A stretch of 8,831 nt of DNA from Planctomyces sp. (lineage in GTDB: Bacteria; Planctomycetota; Planctomycetia; Planctomycetales; Planctomycetaceae). The position numbers were made by a program, and so were the translations under genes. The stretch lies in contig SYLK01000022.1 in NCBI GenBank assembly GCA_005809115.1, forward strand, positions 1 through 8,831, written 5' to 3'. Positions 6,306-8,831 of the stretch are shown here, one piece after another. The notes under the pieces are model-generated. The model ran no database searches. It saw only the letters and a program-made list of their open reading frames with translations, and was not told the origin of the DNA. Position 1 is the stretch's first letter; every line of letters starts with the position of its first letter.

Positions 6306-7613
6306 CTGCTTTGCTCAATCACAGCCGGACTCACTGCAGTCGTCGCCGTCTGCTGCTCTGCGAACCCGTCTTCCGCAGCACCACCGGCTGGTTTCCGGGC
6401 GATTTTCAATGGAAGGGATCTGACAGGCTGGCACGGCATGCCGCATTTCAGCCCGATCGAATTCGCAGCCCTTTCACCGGACGAGCGCAGGCAGAAGATC
6501 GCCGCCTGGACCGACGGCGCAAGACAACACTGGACCGTGCAGAACGGTGAACTCGTCAATGATGGGCACGGGGAATACCTGACGACCGATGAAGAGTTCT
6601 CCGACTATGAACTGCTGATCGACTATAAGACCGTCCCGCTCGCTGACAGCGGCATCTATCTCAAAGCCAGTCCCCAGATCCAGATCTGGGACTTCACGGA
6701 ACAGGCCAAGTTCGGTATCGGCGCCGACAAAGGCAGCGGTGGACTGTGGAATAACAGCGCCGGCAGCCCCGGCAAGGACCCCGCCGTTCGGGCCGATAAG
6801 CCATTCGGCGAATGGAACAGTTTCCGCATCCGACAGCTCGGAGCCCGCACGTCGGTCTGGCTGAATGACCACCTGGTGGTGGACAACGCCACCATGGAAA
6901 ACTACTGGGACCGGACGGCCCCCCTGTTCCCCGGAGGCCCGATCCAGCTCCAGACTCACGGCGGTGAAATTCGCTGGCGAAACATCTTCATTCGTGAAAT
7001 CTCCGCCGATGAAGCGAATCAGTTGCTGTCCGAGGCACCCGGAGCCGAATTCCAGCCGCTGTTCAACGGCAAAGATCTGACCGGCTGGTCCGGAGCCACC
7101 GCCAACTATGAAGTCGTGGAAGGCGCCATTCGGTGCAAGGCCGGCCATGGCGGACTGCTGCATACCGCAGAAGAATACTCTGACTTTGTCGTACGTCTGG
7201 AATTCCGGCTTCCGCCCGGCGGAAACAACGGGCTGGCCCTGCGTTCCTCTGGCGAAGGCGATCCCGCCTACCATGCAATGTGCGAACTCCAGGTCCTCGA
7301 TTCCGAACACCCTATGTACGCTTCCCTCGACCCGAGACAGTACCACGGATCCGCCTACGGAATGGCCCCGGCACGCCGAGGTTTTCTCCGACCGACCGGA
7401 GAATGGAACTTTCAGGAAGTCACGGTTGATGGCAGTCAGGTCCGGGTGGAACTGAACGGAAACATCATTCTGGATGCCAATCTGGCCGACGTCACCGAGT
7501 TCATGGCCAACAGCCCACACCCCGGCAAGGATCGGACCCGCGGCTATTTCGGCTTTGCCGGACACAATGATCCCGTCAGCTTTCGAAATATTGCCATCCG
7601 AACGCTGCCCTGA
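6270..7613 (+). CDS. Secreted tandem DUF1080 (3-keto-disaccharide hydrolase domain) protein
   Basis: 447 residues. After the repeated MSQM start come Lys12, a hydrophobic stretch (13-31) and small residues NPSSAAPP, which make a Sec signal peptide with cleavage near residue 36; Cys28/Cys29 make a lipoprotein possible but the site is not canonical. Two copies of the DUF1080 jelly-roll fold follow: about 42-245, opening FRAIFNGRDLTGWHG, and about 261-446, opening FQPLFNGKDLTGWSG. Both have the expected endings (GEIRWRNIFIREI; DPVSFRNIAIRTL) and internal SGIYLK / NGLALR strands. Members of this family (PF06439) include 3-keto-glycoside hydrolases acting on oxidised sugars outside the cytoplasm and are greatly expanded in planctomycetes. 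The substrate cannot be read here. The gene stands alone, 164 bases after hemY and with its own ribosome site, so it is probably a separate transcript. Confidence 0.92.
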   Translation: MSQMMSQMMSQKLLCSITAGLTAVVAVCCSANPSSAAPPAGFRAIFNGRDLTGWHGMPHFSPIEFAALSPDERRQKIAAWTDGARQHWTVQNGELVNDGHGEYLTTDEEFSDYELLIDYKTVPLADSGIYLKASPQIQIWDFTEQAKFGIGADKGSGGLWNNSAGSPGKDPAVRADKPFGEWNSFRIRQLGARTSVWLNDHLVVDNATMENYWDRTAPLFPGGPIQLQTHGGEIRWRNIFIREISADEANQLLSEAPGAEFQPLFNGKDLTGWSGATANYEVVEGAIRCKAGHGGLLHTAEEYSDFVVRLEFRLPPGGNNGLALRSSGEGDPAYHAMCELQVLDSEHPMYASLDPRQYHGSAYGMAPARRGFLRPTGEWNFQEVTVDGSQVRVELNGNIILDANLADVTEFMANSPHPGKDRTRGYFGFAGHNDPVSFRNIAIRTLP

Positions 7614-7642
7614 TCGAACCGCGGACCGCACCAACTCGCGAC

Positions 7643-7677
7643 CCGATTTCGGTCGGGACGAGCCCGACGGAAATCGG
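7643..7677 (+). terminator. Near-perfect 15-bp stem hairpin after the DUF1080 gene
   Basis: CCGATTTCGGTCGGG (7643-7657), loop ACGAG, CCCGACGGAAATCGG (7663-7677). Fourteen of fifteen positions pair; the one mismatch is G-G (7651/7669). It starts 30 bases past the stop codon. No T-run follows, so it may be a T-less terminator or a 3' stabilising structure rather than a classical intrinsic terminator. Confidence 0.65.
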
Positions 7678-7833
7678 CAGGAACAGGAAAGAACAATGAC
7701 AGGCGCTGTCTGAACACAACCGCAAACAGATCGAAAAATATTCAACTCATATTGTGCATCTTTCTCATTTTACCCATTGTAAACCATGTGCAACAATCCT
7801 CACAATCTGTGCAACCGATTCAATCGGACTTGT

Positions 7834-7853
7834 CGGCACTTGTGGAAGTGCCG
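7834..7853 (+). other. 8-bp perfect stem hairpin in the probable leader of the pilin-like gene
   Basis: CGGCACTT (7834-7841), loop GTGG, AAGTGCCG (7846-7853). All eight pairs match. It lies 41 bases before the start codon and directly after palindrome CCGATTCAATCGG, so it may be a leader hairpin, an operator, or part of an attenuator. There is no T-run. Confidence 0.55.
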
Positions 7854-7894
7854 GAGAAGCGTAGCCGAGTGCACCGAAGATTTGGAGAGTGGAC

Positions 7895-8407
7895 ATGTGT
7901 TTATTAATGCGATTCTGGCAGGATGACGCTGGCATGATCCTCTCTGCGGAGGCGGTCGTCGTGGGAACGTTGTCGGTCGTGGGAGTTACGGCAGGTCTGA
8001 GTGTCGTGGCCTCGGCGGTGAACGACGAGCTGAAAGACGTGGCGTTGGCGATTCGGAGTCTGGACCAGAGCTATTGTGTACCGGCCCAGACCGGGTGTGG
8101 CGCGATGACCGCTGGGTCATCGTTCCAGCAGACACCGGTCGAGGAGTCGCTGGACGAGTTGCGGAAATCCTTCAAGGAGGCGGAGCGGCGGGAGGAATCT
8201 CAGGCGAAGCGGATGCGACGGCAGTTGCAGGAACGCAGGCGACGCGCCGCCGAGGACCGCGAGCTGAACAGACGCCAGCCGGACAAGCACGAGGGAACGG
8301 ATCATCCATCATCGGCGGATGACGAGCAGCATGATGACGAGCAGCGTGGCGAAGCACCTGACGACAGCGAGGACGAAGCAGCTGACGACGGCGAGGGCGA
8401 AGTGTGA
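7895..8407 (+). CDS. Flp/pilin-like small membrane protein with basic coiled-coil and acidic tail
   Basis: 170 residues, not assigned to a named gene. The N-terminus, RFWQDDAGMILSAEAVVVG, followed by a hydrophobic helix (about 14-41) resembles type IVb (Flp) pilins: a short charged leader, Gly13, a Glu near the start of the helix (Glu19) and a single membrane span. In true Flp pilins the Glu is at +5 after the cleaved Gly; here it would be +6, so processing is uncertain. I recall short planctomycete proteins with this style of N-terminus that continue VNDELxDVAxAIRSLDQSY, as here. Two cysteines (61, 68) could form a small disulphide loop. Residues 84-128 are strongly basic and probably coiled coil (RRQLQERRRR); 130-170 are strongly acidic, with DDEQH/DDEQR repeated. 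ATG 7895 has GGAG 7 bases upstream; GTG 7889 and ATG 7907 are alternatives. It could be a surface filament subunit or a membrane-anchored scaffold. Confidence 0.75.
   Translation: MCLLMRFWQDDAGMILSAEAVVVGTLSVVGVTAGLSVVASAVNDELKDVALAIRSLDQSYCVPAQTGCGAMTAGSSFQQTPVEESLDELRKSFKEAERREESQAKRMRRQLQERRRRAAEDRELNRRQPDKHEGTDHPSSADDEQHDDEQRGEAPDDSEDEAADDGEGEV
8318..8344 (+). repeat. Short direct repeat in the acidic tail of the pilin-like gene
   Basis: GATGACGAGCAG occurs at 8318-8329 and 8333-8344, a 15-bp in-frame period encoding DDEQH and DDEQR (residues 142-151). It suggests the acidic tail has grown by duplication. Confidence 0.75.
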
Positions 8408-8447
8408 CGTCGGGGTTGCAATGCGGCGAGGATGCGGAGGGGCAGCG

Positions 8448-8831
8448 TCAGATTTCGAATGATTCACCGAACTTCGGAGCGACTGGCGGTTCATCGGAGG
8501 CATCGCGGGCGATTTCGACCATGGCCTGTGTCGCCGATTCCTCACCGTGGACCAGAAATGCCTGCCCGGTACCACCTGCCAGCTGCAGCTCCCCGAACCA
8601 CCACCGGAAGTCCGGCGCATCGGCATGAGCGGACAGGCCGTTGATGATTTCCACATGGGCCTTCAGAGGATACCTGCGACCGTAGATCTGCACGAATTCG
8701 GGCCGTTCCACGAGGCGGCGACCCAGCGTATGTGCCGCCTGGAACCCGATAATCAGGATCGTATTGCGATCATCCGCGACTGAGTGCTTCAGATGATGCA
8801 CGACCCGGCCGTTGTCGCACATTCCGCTGGC
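8448..8831 (-). CDS. Beta-CASP metallo-beta-lactamase nuclease, C-terminal part (N-terminus beyond window)
   Basis: The last 127 residues of a protein entering from the right edge; the frame is open at base 8831, and ATG 8822 is internal. It begins ASGMCDNGRVVHHLKHSV, the ASSGM-type motif of the beta-CASP domain, then NTILIIGFQAAHTLGRRLVE, where the family has GFQA-x-TLGR, then VEIINGLSAHAD, holding the beta-CASP His that contributes to the two-zinc centre, and AFLVHGE, the last conserved His motif. This is the CPSF/YSH1-like group of RNA-processing metallo-beta-lactamase proteins, found in many bacteria as predicted ribonucleases. The missing N-terminal part should hold the HxHxDH zinc motif. 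The gene is convergent with the pilin-like gene; only 40 bases separate the stops and no terminator hairpin is obvious between them. Confidence 0.93.
   Translation of the reverse strand, partial: ASGMCDNGRVVHHLKHSVADDRNTILIIGFQAAHTLGRRLVERPEFVQIYGRRYPLKAHVEIINGLSAHADAPDFRWWFGELQLAGGTGQAFLVHGEESATQAMVEIARDASDEPPVAPKFGESFEI

Larger units (their letters stand above)
7614..7894 (+). promoter_or_regulatory. Intergenic regulatory stretch before the pilin-like gene
   Basis: After the hairpin at 7643-7677 the base composition turns noticeably AT-richer from about 7725 to 7825, unlike the GC-rich surroundings, as expected of a promoter. I see no clean consensus -35/-10 pair. TGTGCA occurs at 7753, 7787 and 7808; the last two are extended to TGTGCAAC and lie exactly 21 bp apart, two helical turns. 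These are followed by the 13-bp palindrome CCGATTCAATCGG (7815-7827) and an 8-bp stem hairpin (7834-7853). GGAG at 7884-7887 is a ribosome site 7 bases before ATG 7895. Confidence 0.5.

Noticed and set aside
6474..7745. 423-codon open frame on the minus strand
   Set aside because: It lies opposite the DUF1080 gene and runs through its downstream hairpin; no recognisable domain in its translation.
8408..8447. Possible bidirectional terminator between convergent genes
   Set aside because: No inverted repeat of useful length was found in these 40 bases.

Overview
The window looks like chromosome of a planctomycete. It is GC-rich, and its gene content is typical of that phylum: a ResB-CcsA type cytochrome c assembly fusion, a two-domain DUF1080 secreted protein, a short pilin-like protein with the N-terminus common in planctomycetes, and a beta-CASP metallo-beta-lactamase nuclease. 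The phylum assignment rests on gene content and remembered protein style, not on a search.

Left part (1-2747, minus strand): a two-gene unit. A small predicted lipoprotein (2747-2178) is followed two bases later by a long System II cytochrome c biogenesis protein. That protein runs off the left edge after 725 residues, having completed its ResB half and begun what looks like its CcsA half.

Middle (2748-3538): about 790 bases of divergent intergenic DNA with no credible gene. It is rich in repeats: a 19-bp hairpin-forming tandem array, a 9-bp inverted repeat with a 17-base spacer, and five degenerate 14-bp units ending in a perfect 10-bp stem hairpin. It must hold the promoters for both flanking units.

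Centre right (3539-6105, plus strand): hemE (uroporphyrinogen decarboxylase) overlaps hemY/hemG (oxygen-dependent porphyrinogen oxidase), so the two are very probably co-translated. Haem synthesis therefore lies back-to-back with the machinery that carries haem across the membrane and attaches it to c-type cytochromes.

Right part (6106-8831): a secreted two-domain DUF1080 protein (6270-7613) begins with a triplicated 12-bp start-codon repeat and is followed by a near-perfect hairpin. An AT-richer regulatory stretch with palindromes and direct repeats precedes a 170-residue pilin-like membrane protein whose tail is split into a basic coiled-coil segment and an acidic end (7895-8407). The C-terminal 127 residues of a beta-CASP nuclease enter on the minus strand from the right edge (8831-8448), convergent with the pilin-like gene.

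No rRNA, tRNA, CRISPR array, insertion sequence or phage gene was seen. The best candidates for something undescribed are the pilin-like gene with its upstream palindromes, the repeat-rich divergent promoter region, and the lipoprotein tied to the cytochrome c assembly fusion.
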